This document shows positions 1-8,951 of a stretch of DNA of 64,000 bases, piece by piece (position 1 is the first letter of the stretch; every line of letters begins with the position of its first letter). The notes under the pieces are model-generated. The model made no database searches, was not told the DNA's origin, and worked only from the letters and a program-made list of their open reading frames with translations. Origin of the DNA: Pseudomonas sp. ADAK18. GTDB lineage: Bacteria; Pseudomonadota; Gammaproteobacteria; Pseudomonadales; Pseudomonadaceae. Made by a program: the position numbers and the translations under genes. The stretch is from positions 6,407,781 through 6,471,780 of the forward strand of contig NZ_CP052859.1 of assembly GCF_012935695.1 (NCBI RefSeq). The letters are read 5' to 3'.

Positions 1-134
1 CGGTGTGGAGCCCCATGATCCTCAATGGCAGCGGCTTTGGCATCCTGGCCAATCACTCGCTGGTCATGGCCAACTACATTTCCCGGGCTAACGCTGCGGT
101 GATCGACTTGCGTCAGCTTCTTAACCAGGGTTGA
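1..134 (+). CDS. C-terminal end of an unidentified protein (5' end outside window)
   Basis: An open frame enters from the left edge and ends at TGA 132-134. The last 43 or so residues are visible, ending in DLRQLLNQG. I do not recognise the family. The stop overlaps the ATG of the Nudix gene (TGATG), so the two genes are probably translationally coupled and in one operon. Confidence 0.6.
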   Translation, partial: VWSPMILNGSGFGILANHSLVMANYISRANAAVIDLRQLLNQG

Positions 135-673
135 TGATGGACGCCTCCTCCCAGGAGGCCGCGCACCGTGCGGCCTCTGATGCCGAACTGATCGCTTGGG
201 TCGACGAGCAGGACAACCTGCTCGGCGCGCTGGTGCGTTCCGATCTGCGCCAGCGAGGTCTGATCGGCCGCTGCACCTTTATCTTCCTGTTCAACTCTGC
301 CGGTGAGCTGTGTGTGCATCGGCGCACTCTGAGTAAAGCTATCTACCCCGGGTTTTGGGATACGGCGGCGGGCGGAATGGTGGCGGCAGGGGAGTCGTAT
401 GCCGATTCCGCCGCCCGTGAGCTGGAAGAAGAACTGGGCGTTGGCGGTGTGGAATTAACTGCTCACGATCATTTCTACTTTGAAGACGGCGATAGCCGGC
501 TCTGGTGTACGTCGTTCTCCGCCGTTTGGGACGGCCCTCTGCGCCTGCAGCCTGAAGAGGTCATGGAGGCACGCTTCATGCCCCTCGATGCGGTGCTGCG
601 AGACGCTGACAAAAAGCCCTACTGCCCGGATGCGCAGGAAGGCTTGCGTCGTTATCTGGCCTCACGTCGCTAA
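134..673 (+). CDS. Nudix hydrolase, YfcD-like
   Basis: The protein has 179 residues, close to E. coli YfcD (180). A perfect Nudix box (GX5EX7REUXEEXGU) lies at about residues 81-103, with the REL-EE core that binds the catalytic divalent metal. Such enzymes hydrolyse nucleoside-diphosphate-linked substrates; the substrate here cannot be read from sequence. The N-terminal part (WVDEQDNLLG, then the HRRTLSKAIYPGFWD region) resembles the IDI/YfcD type rather than MutT. I start at ATG 134, which overlaps the preceding stop; ATG 137 is equally possible, and an in-frame TTG at 131 is unlikely. The downstream gap to the Sui1 gene is about 185 bp. Confidence 0.9.
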   Translation: MMDASSQEAAHRAASDAELIAWVDEQDNLLGALVRSDLRQRGLIGRCTFIFLFNSAGELCVHRRTLSKAIYPGFWDTAAGGMVAAGESYADSAARELEEELGVGGVELTAHDHFYFEDGDSRLWCTSFSAVWDGPLRLQPEEVMEARFMPLDAVLRDADKKPYCPDAQEGLRRYLASRR

Positions 674-858
674 AGTTGCATAAATTGGCGCCATTTGGCT
701 CTTAGCAAGCAGGCTTTTTGTCGTTACACTGCGCGACTTTTCAAACTGAACCGGCGCGTTGCCCCGGTCCAGTAGCGCTGCCCCTGCCTGAGTGGGGCTT
801 CGCGGTCGGTGACCCGGTTGGGCGCTGATCAGTCTTTGTCCTCCCAAGAGGATTGCCG

Positions 859-1230
859 GTGGCCAAAAAAGCCGCATCCTTCGCCGCCCTTGGTGGCCTG
901 GTATTTTCCACCGACGCAGGTCGACATTGCCCGGACTGTCGCCAGCCCGTGGACGCCTGTACCTGCAAACAAACCCTGATTCCCGAAGGCGATGGCATTG
1001 CCCGCGTACGTCGCGAGAGCAAAGGCCGTGGCGGCAAGACGGTGACGACCATCACCGGCGTGCCCCTGGCTGAAGACGCGCTCAAGGAGCTGGCCACCAC
1101 GCTGAAAAAGCGCTGTGGCACCGGTGGCGCCCTGAAAGACGGGATCATCGAAATCCAGGGCGACCACGTCGAGTTGCTGTTGGCCGAGTTGATCAAGCTC
1201 GGTTACAAGGCGAAGAAATCCGGCGGCTAG
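859..1230 (+). CDS. Translation initiation factor Sui1/YciH family
   Basis: This 123-residue protein begins at GTG 859, 8 bp after the strong ribosome binding site AAGAGG at 845-850. The N-terminal part carries a cysteine cluster (HCPDCRQP then CTCK). The C-terminal half is the SUI1 fold: GKTVTTITG, then LKKRCGTGGALKDG, then IEIQGDH. Bacterial YciH discriminates against non-canonical initiation complexes, by analogy to eukaryotic eIF1; its role in Pseudomonas is inferred. It sits just before speA, as in other Pseudomonas genomes. A TTG six bases upstream is in frame but too close to the Shine-Dalgarno. Confidence 0.93.
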   Translation: MAKKAASFAALGGLVFSTDAGRHCPDCRQPVDACTCKQTLIPEGDGIARVRRESKGRGGKTVTTITGVPLAEDALKELATTLKKRCGTGGALKDGIIEIQGDHVELLLAELIKLGYKAKKSGG

Positions 1231-1234
1231 CAGC

Positions 1235-1302
1235 CTCTGTGAAAACCACCCTGACGACCCACTCGCTGAACCTGCGCTGTCGTCCCCATGGTTTTCACAG
1301 AG
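1235..1302. repeat. Inverted repeat between sui1 and speA
   Basis: The arms CTCTGTGAAAACCA (1235-1248) and TGGTTTTCACAGAG (1289-1302) are perfect complements over 14 bp, and extend to 18 bp with one mismatch. They enclose 40 bp. The element lies just after the Sui1 stop. It may act as a transcript-end structure, but there is no clear T-tract. Confidence 0.6.
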
Positions 1303-1443
1303 CCTGTTCCTGACCGGTGTCTAAACTCTGTCCTGCAAGCGGGGTCTACCCCTCTCACAGGCAAATCGTCATTTTCATTTTTTAGACTGCGCCATCCCCG
1401 AAAGGGGGGTGGTGCACTTCGACTTCATTTATAGGGGACTTCG

Positions 1444-3357
1444 ATGTCCGTACGACGCACACGCAAAGACGATGGCAGCCAATGGACAGTTGCGGACAGC
1501 CGCAGTGTTTACGGGATTCGCCATTGGGGGGCCGGGTATTTCGCGATCAATGACGCCGGTCGCGTCGAAGTTCGTCCGAACGGCCCGAATAGCACGCCCG
1601 TCGACCTTTACGAGCAAGTGGACGAGCTGCGTAAAAGCGGCCTGTCCCTGCCGCTGCTGGTGCGCTTCCCGGACATTCTGCAAGACCGCGTACGCCAGTT
1701 GACCGGCGCCTTCGATGCCAACATCGAACGCCTGGAATACCAGAGCAAATACACCGCGCTGTACCCGATCAAGGTGAACCAGCAGGAAGCGGTGATCGAG
1801 AACATCATCGCCACCCAGGACGTGTCCATCGGCCTGGAAGCCGGTTCCAAGCCTGAGCTGCTGGCCGTGCTGGCGTTGGCGCCGAAAGGCGGCACCATCG
1901 TCTGCAACGGTTACAAGGACCGTGAGTTCATCCGCCTGGCGCTGATGGGCCAGAAGTTGGGTCACAACGTCTTTATCGTGATTGAGAAAGAATCCGAAGT
2001 CGGCCTGGTGATCGAAGAAGCCGCTAACCTTAAGGTCAAGCCACAGGTTGGCCTGCGGGTGCGCCTGTCGTCCCTGGCGTCGAGCAAATGGGCTGACACC
2101 GGCGGTGAGAAATCCAAGTTCGGCCTGTCGGCTGCACAACTGTTGTCCGTGGTGGAGCGCTTCCGCGCTGCCGGCCTGGACCAGGGCATTCGCCTGCTGC
2201 ACTTCCACATGGGCTCGCAGATCGCCAACCTGGCGGACTACCAGCACGGCTTCAAGGAAGCCATTCGTTACTACGGCGAACTGCGCAACCTCGGCCTGCC
2301 GGTGGATCACATCGACGTCGGCGGTGGCCTGGGCGTGGACTACGACGGTACCCACTCGCGTAACGCCAGCTCCATCAACTACGACATGGACGACTACGCC
2401 GGTGTGGTCGTGGGCATGCTCAAGGAATTCTGCGACGCCCAGAGCCTGCCGCACCCGCACATCTTCTCCGAGAGCGGCCGTTCCCTGACCGCCCACCACG
2501 CCATGCTGGTGGTGCAAGTCACCGACGTCGAGAAACACAACGACGACGTGCCCCAGATCGAGAACAAGGAAAGCCTGCCGGAAACCGTGCAGTGGCTGGT
2601 GGACCTGCTGGGCCCGACCGATATTGAAATGGTCACCGAAACCTACTGGCGCGCCACTCACTACATGAGCGACGTGGCCACCCAGTACGCCGATGGCAAG
2701 ATCACGCTGGCGGAAAAAGCCCTGGCCGAGCAGTGCTACTTCGCTGTGTGCCGTCGCCTGCACGATTCGTTGAAAGCCCGTCAGCGTTCCCACCGTCAGG
2801 TGCTGGACGAGCTCAACGACAAGCTGGCCGACAAGTACATCTGCAACTTTTCGGTATTCCAGAGCCTGCCGGACACCTGGGCCATCGGCCAAGTGCTGCC
2901 GATCCTGCCGCTGCACCGTCTGGACGAAGAGCCGCTGCGCCGCGCCGTGCTGCAAGACCTGACCTGCGATTCCGACGGCAAGATCAAGCAGTACGTCGAC
3001 GAGCAGAGCATCGAGACCAGCTTGCCGGTACACGCCGTGAAGGAAGGCGAGGACTATCTGCTGGGTATTTTCCTGGTGGGCGCCTACCAGGAAATCCTTG
3101 GCGACATGCACAACCTGTTCGGTGACACCGACTCGGTGAACATCTATCAGCGCGAAGATGGTTCGGTGTACAGCGCCGGTATCGAGACCCACGACACTAT
3201 CGAAGACATGCTGCGCTACGTGCACTTGTCGCCGGAAGAGTTGATGACTCACTACCGCGACAAGTGCGCCAGTGCGAAGATCACGGCGGCGGAGCGGACT
3301 CAGTTCCTGGATGCGTTGCGGTTGGGGTTGACGCGTTCGTCGTACCTCTCGTCGTAA
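1444..3357 (+). CDS. speA: Biosynthetic arginine decarboxylase
   Basis: The protein has 637 residues, the usual length for SpeA. It converts arginine to agmatine plus CO2, the first step of the agmatine route to putrescine, in the cytoplasm. The PLP-binding lysine is in YPIKVNQ (K110). HFHMGSQ, the glycine loop [10 protein letters not shown] and the C-terminal cysteine motif LTCDSDG, which completes the neighbouring subunit's active site, are all present. A ribosome binding site-like AGGGGA precedes ATG 1444. The gene is monocistronic in appearance and is followed by a perfect hairpin at 3366-3395. Confidence 0.97.
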   Translation: MSVRRTRKDDGSQWTVADSRSVYGIRHWGAGYFAINDAGRVEVRPNGPNSTPVDLYEQVDELRKSGLSLPLLVRFPDILQDRVRQLTGAFDANIERLEYQSKYTALYPIKVNQQEAVIENIIATQDVSIGLEAGSKPELLAVLALAPKGGTIVCNGYKDREFIRLALMGQKLGHNVFIVIEKESEVGLVIEEAANLKVKPQVGLRVRLSSLASSKWADTGGEKSKFGLSAAQLLSVVERFRAAGLDQGIRLLHFHMGSQIANLADYQHGFKEAIRYYGELRNLGLPVDHIDVGGGLGVDYDGTHSRNASSINYDMDDYAGVVVGMLKEFCDAQSLPHPHIFSESGRSLTAHHAMLVVQVTDVEKHNDDVPQIENKESLPETVQWLVDLLGPTDIEMVTETYWRATHYMSDVATQYADGKITLAEKALAEQCYFAVCRRLHDSLKARQRSHRQVLDELNDKLADKYICNFSVFQSLPDTWAIGQVLPILPLHRLDEEPLRRAVLQDLTCDSDGKIKQYVDEQSIETSLPVHAVKEGEDYLLGIFLVGAYQEILGDMHNLFGDTDSVNIYQREDGSVYSAGIETHDTIEDMLRYVHLSPEELMTHYRDKCASAKITAAERTQFLDALRLGLTRSSYLSS

Positions 3358-3365
3358 GTAAAGCC

Positions 3366-3395
3366 CTGTAGGAGCGAGCAAACTCGCTCCTACAG
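3366..3395. terminator. Perfect hairpin after speA (REP-like or terminator)
   Basis: The arms CTGTAGGAGCGAG and CTCGCTCCTACAG are 13-bp perfect complements around a CAAA loop, 9 bp after the speA stop. There is no U-tract, so this may be a REP core rather than a classical Rho-independent terminator. It would still block 3' exonucleases. Confidence 0.6.
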
Positions 3396-3464
3396 GTAGC
3401 GGCGCCTGCGCCGAGTACTGCTGGGGTTCACTCGAGCTTTGTTACCTCGCTTGAAGTTGGTTGG

Positions 3465-3773
3465 TCAATTTACTTCAACGCAGTGAGCTACCGGACACCG
3501 GCCTGGGTTGTATTTAAGGACCAGCCGGTCAATTCTCCCCGCGCTGTTAGCAAGCGAGATGGTGATATTAAAGCTATTGATATCCAGCTCAATCGATTGG
3601 GAAGGGGCAACCTGGTGTAACTGAGTACCGTGCATCACCGCTAGCGTGAACGCGGTTTTGTTTTCGATCCTCTGTTTCCCCGCAATGTTAGTAGGCCCTT
3701 GTCCATTGGTGCATCCGGCGATGCTTACCAGCGCGAAAGCGGCGGCGACCCACAGGGCTTTTGTGATGTTCAT
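3465..3773 (-). CDS. Small putative lipoprotein, unknown function
   Basis: This 102-residue protein begins MNITKALWVAAAFALVSIAGC, a typical lipoprotein signal with lipobox SIAGC, so it should be lipidated at Cys 21. The mature part is mostly short polar and hydrophobic beta-type segments with two further cysteines near the C-terminus (GRCPVAHCVEVN) that could form a disulphide. A strong ribosome binding site (AAGGAGAG) precedes ATG 3773, so the longer upstream frame is not needed. I do not recognise the family. Its neighbour on the same strand is the RTX-M91 protein, about 175 bp upstream. Confidence 0.75.
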   Translation of the reverse strand: MNITKALWVAAAFALVSIAGCTNGQGPTNIAGKQRIENKTAFTLAVMHGTQLHQVAPSQSIELDINSFNITISLANSAGRIDRLVLKYNPGRCPVAHCVEVN

Positions 3774-3949
3774 ATCCGACTCTCCTTGAATGTATGAGAT
3801 GGGTTTTAACCATCGCCATTCAACGCCTGTGGTACAGGTTTGTAACCTGTCAGAATTCACAGGTAGGCAGTGTCAGAGCCAAGTGACAGGAATGCACAAC
3901 GCCATGAATATCACTGACATAGTCTTCGTCCTGTCTTCAGGAATCGGCC

Positions 3950-5464
3950 CTAAACGATGCGCGGGGGCTCCTGCTCCTCATATCGATCACGCAGCGGCAG
4001 GCCCATTTCTGCGCGCAAGGCGTTTTCGTTGTATGGCCATGGGTTGGCGGTGGTGGGCGGTGTCAGAGGGTTGTTGTCGAAATCGAAGGCCGCGCCGTTA
4101 CTTGGAAGCCCAACGGCTTGATATTCGCCATTTTCCACCGTGAGCGGCTGGCCACGCACCATGACGGGAATTCCATAATTTCCAATTATCGGCTTGTTAC
4201 CCGGTATAAAGGTGCCGGTCGCGCCGTTATAGGCATGGCTCATCTCATGAAACAGGGCGATTAAGGGCGAGATTGAAAAGGCCTTCTCGAAATAGTCGGG
4301 ATGAAAGGTTATCTGCGCGTGGGTGGCTGCTGAGCCGGCGACGCCATCTTTTATAAACCCGAGCTCAGGCCGGTATTTGAATTTTTCATACTCGCTGTCA
4401 GGGATAGCGTCTCTGAACGCATTGGCAAACTCATAAGAGTTTCTTGCTACGACGCCAGAAGGTGTGATGGTCACAGGGCCGCCATTCTTCTCGGCAAGAC
4501 GGTCCATTTCCTGAAGCATTTTCTGTCCGGCCGGCGACCCCCTGAGTTGCTCCAGTTGGTCTTCTACCCGCTCAACAAATTCTGTGGGGCCCTCTATTCT
4601 GAAGCCTTTTTTGCCAGCGTCGCTGTAGTCGATAGCGGACGTTTTTGCCTGTTCTGGCGCGTGGACCGTATCGGTCTTTTTTGCGTAGATCCGATCCCGA
4701 CGGTCATAGGAGTGGACCGAGTCCTGGCCCGCGCCGGTGTAGAAAGTAGTCTGGCGATAGCCCACGAGTTTATCGTTGCCGAGTCCGCCGTTCAGGGTGT
4801 TTATGCCGGTCCCGGCATAGAGTTCGTCATCACCCTGGTCGCCATTGAGGTGAACCTGCCGCTGGTCTGTGTTCTGCAGGGGGTACGTGGCATATAGCTT
4901 GTCGTTGCCTCTGCCGCCGGACATTACGGCGTTGCCGATGCCCGCGATCATTGTGTCGTCGCCATCGCCGCCAAAGGCCACGGTATGGCCGGTGCCCAGG
5001 CGTATGTAATCGTTGCCTTTACCTCCGTCCACGGTACCAAACCGTCCATTCGCCGCGATGTAGTCATCGCCATCTCCACCACGTATGTGCATTTCGATGT
5101 TGACGTGCTTGTCGACGGTAATGCGGTCATTGCCTCCTTCGGTTCTGATGGTCAGCGAGTGCGAGTCGTTGTTTGCAGTCAGTGGGAGTTTGTAGTCTTT
5201 GCCATTTATACGCGCGTTGAGTTGGTGGTTTACGCCTACGGTGATAGTGACGTTGTCATCTTGGTCGGTGGTGGTAATAAGGACCCGACTGACATCGAGG
5301 CCCCGCTTGCCTTGATGATCCGTTTTATAGGTAAAAAGATGTTGAATTTTGACATTGCCATCGTCGACTAAAACGTTGGTGTGACGTGTGCCGTCGGGTT
5401 CTGTCGGTTTGCTGGCGGGTGGAGAAAGGGTAGGGGATGTTGATGGTATTGGGAGTATGTTCAT
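3950..5464 (-). CDS. RTX-repeat protein with M91-type zinc metalloprotease domain
   Basis: The protein has 504 residues. The N-terminal third is proline-rich, then beta-rich. Residues about 129-235 hold several glycine-aspartate RTX nonapeptides (GGDGDDYIA, GGKGNDYIR, GGDGDDTMI, GGRGNDKLY, GGLGNDKLV), which bind Ca2+. The C-terminal third carries HEMSH (H406, E407, H410), a zincin HExxH motif, followed by NGEYQAVG, a plausible third ligand region. This arrangement matches the M91 family, whose known members include the type III effector NleD. There is no signal peptide; RTX repeats suggest type I secretion, but no T1SS genes are adjacent. The target is unknown. Confidence 0.85.
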   Translation of the reverse strand: MNILPIPSTSPTLSPPASKPTEPDGTRHTNVLVDDGNVKIQHLFTYKTDHQGKRGLDVSRVLITTTDQDDNVTITVGVNHQLNARINGKDYKLPLTANNDSHSLTIRTEGGNDRITVDKHVNIEMHIRGGDGDDYIAANGRFGTVDGGKGNDYIRLGTGHTVAFGGDGDDTMIAGIGNAVMSGGRGNDKLYATYPLQNTDQRQVHLNGDQGDDELYAGTGINTLNGGLGNDKLVGYRQTTFYTGAGQDSVHSYDRRDRIYAKKTDTVHAPEQAKTSAIDYSDAGKKGFRIEGPTEFVERVEDQLEQLRGSPAGQKMLQEMDRLAEKNGGPVTITPSGVVARNSYEFANAFRDAIPDSEYEKFKYRPELGFIKDGVAGSAATHAQITFHPDYFEKAFSISPLIALFHEMSHAYNGATGTFIPGNKPIIGNYGIPVMVRGQPLTVENGEYQAVGLPSNGAAFDFDNNPLTPPTTANPWPYNENALRAEMGLPLRDRYEEQEPPRIV

Positions 5465-5581
5465 TCACAGATCAACTTTACGTGAGGGCCGATGTTTAGC
5501 CGCGGCGGTATAAATGCTCTGTGGTTTGGATCCCGAAAAAAGCCAAACTGCTTTGTAACATTCGAATGATGCCGAGTGTCC

Positions 5582-6925
5582 TCAGGGTTCAGTGAGCCAA
5601 CGGTCCTGCTTGTTCAAGCGCCAGGCAATGGCCCACAACGTGAGGCTGCGTAACGCCATGAACAGCAGAAAAGTGATCCACAGCCCGTGATTGCCAAAGC
5701 CCTGCAACATCCAGGCGAAGGGCAGCAGAAGCAGGACCGTCAGCAGCATGCCGTTGCGCATTTCCCTGGCGCGGGTGGCGCCGATAAACAGACCGTCCAG
5801 CAGATAACTCCACACCGCAATCAACGGCAGTACTGCCAGATAGGGCAGGTAGATGTCGGCTGTTTCGCGCACGCTGGGGATATCGGTCTGCATGGCAATA
5901 AACAGATGACCGAACACCGCAAACAACAAGGCGAAACCGATGCTTGCCAGCAGCGACCAACCGCAGGCGACCACCAACGAGCGACGCAGGGCCTGGCGGT
6001 CGTGGGCGCCTATGGCATGGCCGCACAATGCCTCGACTGCGTGGGCCAGGCCATCCAGAGCATGAGCGGTCAGCAACAGGCCGTTGAGCAGCAGGGCGTT
6101 GGCGGCGACGGTGGCATCCCCAAGGCGTGCGCCTTGCACCGTGATCATGAAAAATACCGATTGCAGCGCCAGGCTGCGGATAAAGATGTCGCGGTTGACG
6201 GCCAGCAGTGGACGCCAGCTTTGCCATAACTTCAACGCCGCCCAGGCGATATGGCCGGGGTAGGCGCGCAGGGCTTTTTGCGTCAGCGCGAGGCCAAGCA
6301 GGGCGCCGGTCCATTCCGCGATCACCGAGGCCCGCGCCGAACCGACCACGCCCCAGTCCAGTCCGAGGACGAACCATAGGTTGAGGGCGATGTTCACCAG
6401 GTTGGTGGTCAGCAAAATGGCCAAGGGCGCGCGAGCATTCTGGGTGCCGAGGAACCAGCCCACCAACGCGTAGCTTGCAAGCGCTGCGGGCAAGCCGAAC
6501 AGGCGAGTGTGGAAAAACTCGCGGGTCAGCTCATTCAGCTCCGGCGAGGGCTGCATCCAGTCCAGCACCAGGCCGCTGAGGGGCACACCTATCGTTCCCA
6601 GTAACATCGCCAACCCCAACGCCAGCAACAACCCTTGCAGGAGAATCTGCCGCAAGGCCGCGCCATCCCCGCGTCCGGCGGCCTGGGCGGCAAACCCGGT
6701 GGAACCCATGCGCAGGAAACCCATGGCCCAAGCCAGGAAGGTATACAGGCTGGCGCCGACGGCCACGGCTCCGAGTTGATGGGCATGGGGCAGATGACCG
6801 ATGACCATGCTGTCCACCAGCGCCACCAAGGGCACCGAGATATTGGACAGGATCATCGGCGCGGCCAGGGCCCAGACGCGTTGGTGGGTGGGGCGATGGC
6901 GCCAGTCGGTAAGCAGAGAAGTCAT
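5582..6925 (-). CDS. MATE family efflux transporter, DinF-like
   Basis: The protein has 447 residues with about twelve hydrophobic segments in two similar halves. It opens with the MATE-type segment ALAAPMILSNISVPLVALVD followed by SMVIGHL. The family exports cationic or drug-like substrates using H+ or Na+ gradients across the inner membrane; the substrate here is not predictable. I choose ATG 6925 because AAGGAG lies just upstream, rather than the ATG 24 bases earlier. The gene stands alone, with a REP cluster on its upstream side. Confidence 0.93.
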   Translation of the reverse strand: MTSLLTDWRHRPTHQRVWALAAPMILSNISVPLVALVDSMVIGHLPHAHQLGAVAVGASLYTFLAWAMGFLRMGSTGFAAQAAGRGDGAALRQILLQGLLLALGLAMLLGTIGVPLSGLVLDWMQPSPELNELTREFFHTRLFGLPAALASYALVGWFLGTQNARAPLAILLTTNLVNIALNLWFVLGLDWGVVGSARASVIAEWTGALLGLALTQKALRAYPGHIAWAALKLWQSWRPLLAVNRDIFIRSLALQSVFFMITVQGARLGDATVAANALLLNGLLLTAHALDGLAHAVEALCGHAIGAHDRQALRRSLVVACGWSLLASIGFALLFAVFGHLFIAMQTDIPSVRETADIYLPYLAVLPLIAVWSYLLDGLFIGATRAREMRNGMLLTVLLLLPFAWMLQGFGNHGLWITFLLFMALRSLTLWAIAWRLNKQDRWLTEP

Positions 6926-6980
6926 GCAGGCTCCTTTGGGGAGCGGCATTGTAACTGCCCATCAGTGACGCCGCAGAACC

Positions 6981-7172
6981 AATGTGGGAGCTGGCTTGCC
7001 TGCGATAGCGGTTGTAGCCGCTGCCGAAGAATGAGGCTGCGACGGGCTTGGTGCGGCATTCCGACGCAGTGGCCCCAAGGCGGTCCTGCGGACACGCATC
7101 GCAGCCTCGTGCCTCGGCAGCGGCTACAACCGCTTTCGCGAGCAAGTAAGTCGCACCGCCGCACCCACATTT
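6981..7172. repeat. REP/BIME-type composite palindrome
   Basis: The outer arms AATGTGGG (6981) and CCCACATT (ending 7172) and the inner arms GTTGTAGCCGCTGCCGA (7011) and TCGGCAGCGGCTACAAC (ending 7130) form nested inverted repeats. A central unit GCATCGCAGCCTCGTGCC is shared with other copies at about 21.3, 28.2, 45.7 and 48.5 kb. This is the usual look of Pseudomonas REP pairs. Confidence 0.85.
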
Positions 7173-7186
7173 TTGACTGCGCGGGG

Positions 7187-7489
7187 TCAGGCTTTACGTG
7201 GATGCAGGCATTCGATGGAGCGGTCGACGGTGGTCTTGGCAATTTCCAACAAATGCCACACCGCCAGAATTTTCGCCCGCTGTGGACTCTCCAGCAATTC
7301 GCCACAGTCCAGCGCAGTCGCCGAAGCGCTGTTCAGCAGGCTGGCGGTGTAGAGCAGGGAGTCTTCGAAGCTCAAGTCTTCGTTAATGGTGTGGAAGCTC
7401 TGCGTCGGCAGGTAGTGTTCGAGGGCGCGATTGAATGCGGCGCGGTCGTTGAGCGGGTCGGTCGGTGGATCGGGGACAATTTTATTCAT
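7187..7489 (-). CDS. DUF6124 (formerly DUF3077) family protein
   Basis: This 100-residue acidic, helical protein runs MNKIVPDPPTDP, then LEHYLPTQSFHTINEDLSFEDSLL, then a long helix ending in VDRSIECLHPRKA. The pattern (short Pro-rich start, ALEHYL, DSLLYTASLLNSAS, then an amphipathic helix) is that of a Pseudomonas-restricted family of unknown function. GGAG lies well placed before ATG 7489. The gene is preceded on its own strand by about 350 bp of strongly structured leader. No signal peptide or membrane segment is visible, so it is probably cytoplasmic. Confidence 0.8.
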   Translation of the reverse strand: MNKIVPDPPTDPLNDRAAFNRALEHYLPTQSFHTINEDLSFEDSLLYTASLLNSASATALDCGELLESPQRAKILAVWHLLEIAKTTVDRSIECLHPRKA

Positions 7490-7500
7490 GGTGTAACTCC

Positions 7501-7860
7501 ATATGATTTAGGAGCTGACACCCGTCGCGACTAAACGGAGGGTGGCGGCTGTACGCAGGTTAGTCGACCGGCCACATGGCAATCCGGCGCACCCGAAGGC
7601 GCCCTGCGCACAGCCACCATAAAACTTCATGAGAGCCATGCGCCATGTAAGACCCGAGCGACTAAACCCGATCACTGATGAGCAGTGACGGGGCGAAGAC
7701 TAGCCAGCGGTTCCAACAGGCACAAGGCGGCGTGGATTGTCTCGGAAACGTCCTGCAATTTAAAGGGACATGGCTTGCTGGCCCTTTACAAGCCGTGACG
7801 AAATGCCAGCGACTACCACTTAATTGCGCTCGCCTGTAGGACAAGTCTGGCATGACGAAT
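7501..7860 (-). ncRNA. Candidate structured leader upstream of the DUF6124 gene
   Basis: This gene-free stretch reads as an RNA on the minus strand. A long stem pairs 7541-7559 with 7603-7618 (GGTGG, then CTGTRCGCAGG on the + strand, with one small bulge). It encloses a UUCG-capped hairpin (GCGCC-TTCG-GGTGCGC, within 7586-7603) and a short GCCA/TGGC element, giving a multi-branched shape. GCGACTAAAC occurs twice as a direct repeat (7527-7536 and 7658-7667). A further hairpin with AAAGGG/CCCTTT arms lies at about 7760-7785. No known riboswitch was recognised. Confidence 0.5.
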
Positions 7861-7950
7861 TTTGATGGCAGCGCTGACGAGGTTTCGCTTTTTTACTCGT
7901 GACGGGCTTAGTTAAATAGCTGCTCCAACTAATCACCGTAAAGGATTGCG

Positions 7951-8898
7951 ATGAACATAAATGTCAGTAATTTTCGCCAAGAAGTATCTAAAGTCAGGCT
8001 CTCAAAATCTGCATTTGATGAGCTGCTGAACGCAAAAAATACATTCGAACCGGATATCGACGATAGTCGATTCGACGCGAAGCCGGCTTACATTGAACCG
8101 CGTCACTCACCTTTCCTAAGCGAAGAGTTACGTAACATACGAAACATGATCGACCATGAAAGCCATGTCTTGATCCTTGATGGTTTTAAGGTCGACAACC
8201 TTGCAAGTTTCAAATCGCTGGTATGGACATTTGGTTCTTTACTTGGTGCGCCAATGGTGCAGAACCATCTTGGTCACAAGGTGATTGAGGTTTACGACCG
8301 AGGTGGCAAAAGCATTGAAGACGGTGCGAGATACCATCAGACCCGTCAGGGAGCTTACGTACACAACGACGGAGTGAGCGACCCGCTTCCTATTGATTAT
8401 TTGATCCTGGCCTGCGGCCAGAAGGCGCTTTTGGGCGGTGAGAGCATTCTGATTGATGCAAGCGCGGTATACGCGGAGTTGATGGCGTTTCCAGATATAT
8501 TGGAAGAGCTCAAGTGTGACTTCTTTTTTGAGAATCGCGGGATGGCAGAGGAGGAACAACTGTTTAAAGCCCCCATACTTAGCTTTTCCAGCGAAGGTAT
8601 TCCTCTGATTAGATACTTTCGTGTCTACATTGAGTCAGCCCACTTTAAAGCTGGCGTGCCGTTGACACGGTCTCAATCTCAGGCGCTAGACTTTTTGGAT
8701 ACTGTCCTTGATCAATCAACGGTCCAACATCGCGTGCTGCTGGAACCTGGGCAGGTGCTTATTTCGGCTGATAACAAGTTTCTTCATACCCGAACGCATT
8801 TCATAGATGTGAATGCTCCACGCGCAGAGATCGATGATGCCGAGACTTTAAGCGATCTGAATCGCTACATGCTTCGGATGTGGCTACGCAAACAATGA
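7951..8898 (+). CDS. TauD/TfdA-type Fe(II)/2-oxoglutarate dioxygenase
   Basis: The protein has 315 residues. The metal triad is visible as H138-N-D140 (AYVHNDGVSD) and a distal His in NKFLHTRTHF (H279). LNRYMLRMWLRK near the C-terminus supplies arginines typical of 2-oxoglutarate binding. The family hydroxylates amino acids, taurine or secondary-metabolite precursors; the substrate is unknown. A good ribosome binding site (AAAGGA) precedes ATG 7951. Codon use is clearly more A/T-rich than in flanking genes, suggesting transfer. An EamA exporter and LysR gene follow directly, so they may form a small modification-and-export unit. Confidence 0.85.
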   Translation: MNINVSNFRQEVSKVRLSKSAFDELLNAKNTFEPDIDDSRFDAKPAYIEPRHSPFLSEELRNIRNMIDHESHVLILDGFKVDNLASFKSLVWTFGSLLGAPMVQNHLGHKVIEVYDRGGKSIEDGARYHQTRQGAYVHNDGVSDPLPIDYLILACGQKALLGGESILIDASAVYAELMAFPDILEELKCDFFFENRGMAEEEQLFKAPILSFSSEGIPLIRYFRVYIESAHFKAGVPLTRSQSQALDFLDTVLDQSTVQHRVLLEPGQVLISADNKFLHTRTHFIDVNAPRAEIDDAETLSDLNRYMLRMWLRKQ

Positions 8899-8951
8899 TG
8901 CCCCAACGCTCATAACGCACATCCTCCAATACCCACCATAAGCTGAGTCCC

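Noticed and set aside
1429..3381. 650-codon minus-strand frame opposite speA
   Set aside because: Antisense shadow of speA with no start signals or recognisable domains.
6635..7534. Plus-strand frame across the MATE gene start, REP and DUF6124 gene
   Set aside because: It crosses unrelated features including a REP palindrome and has no family resemblance.
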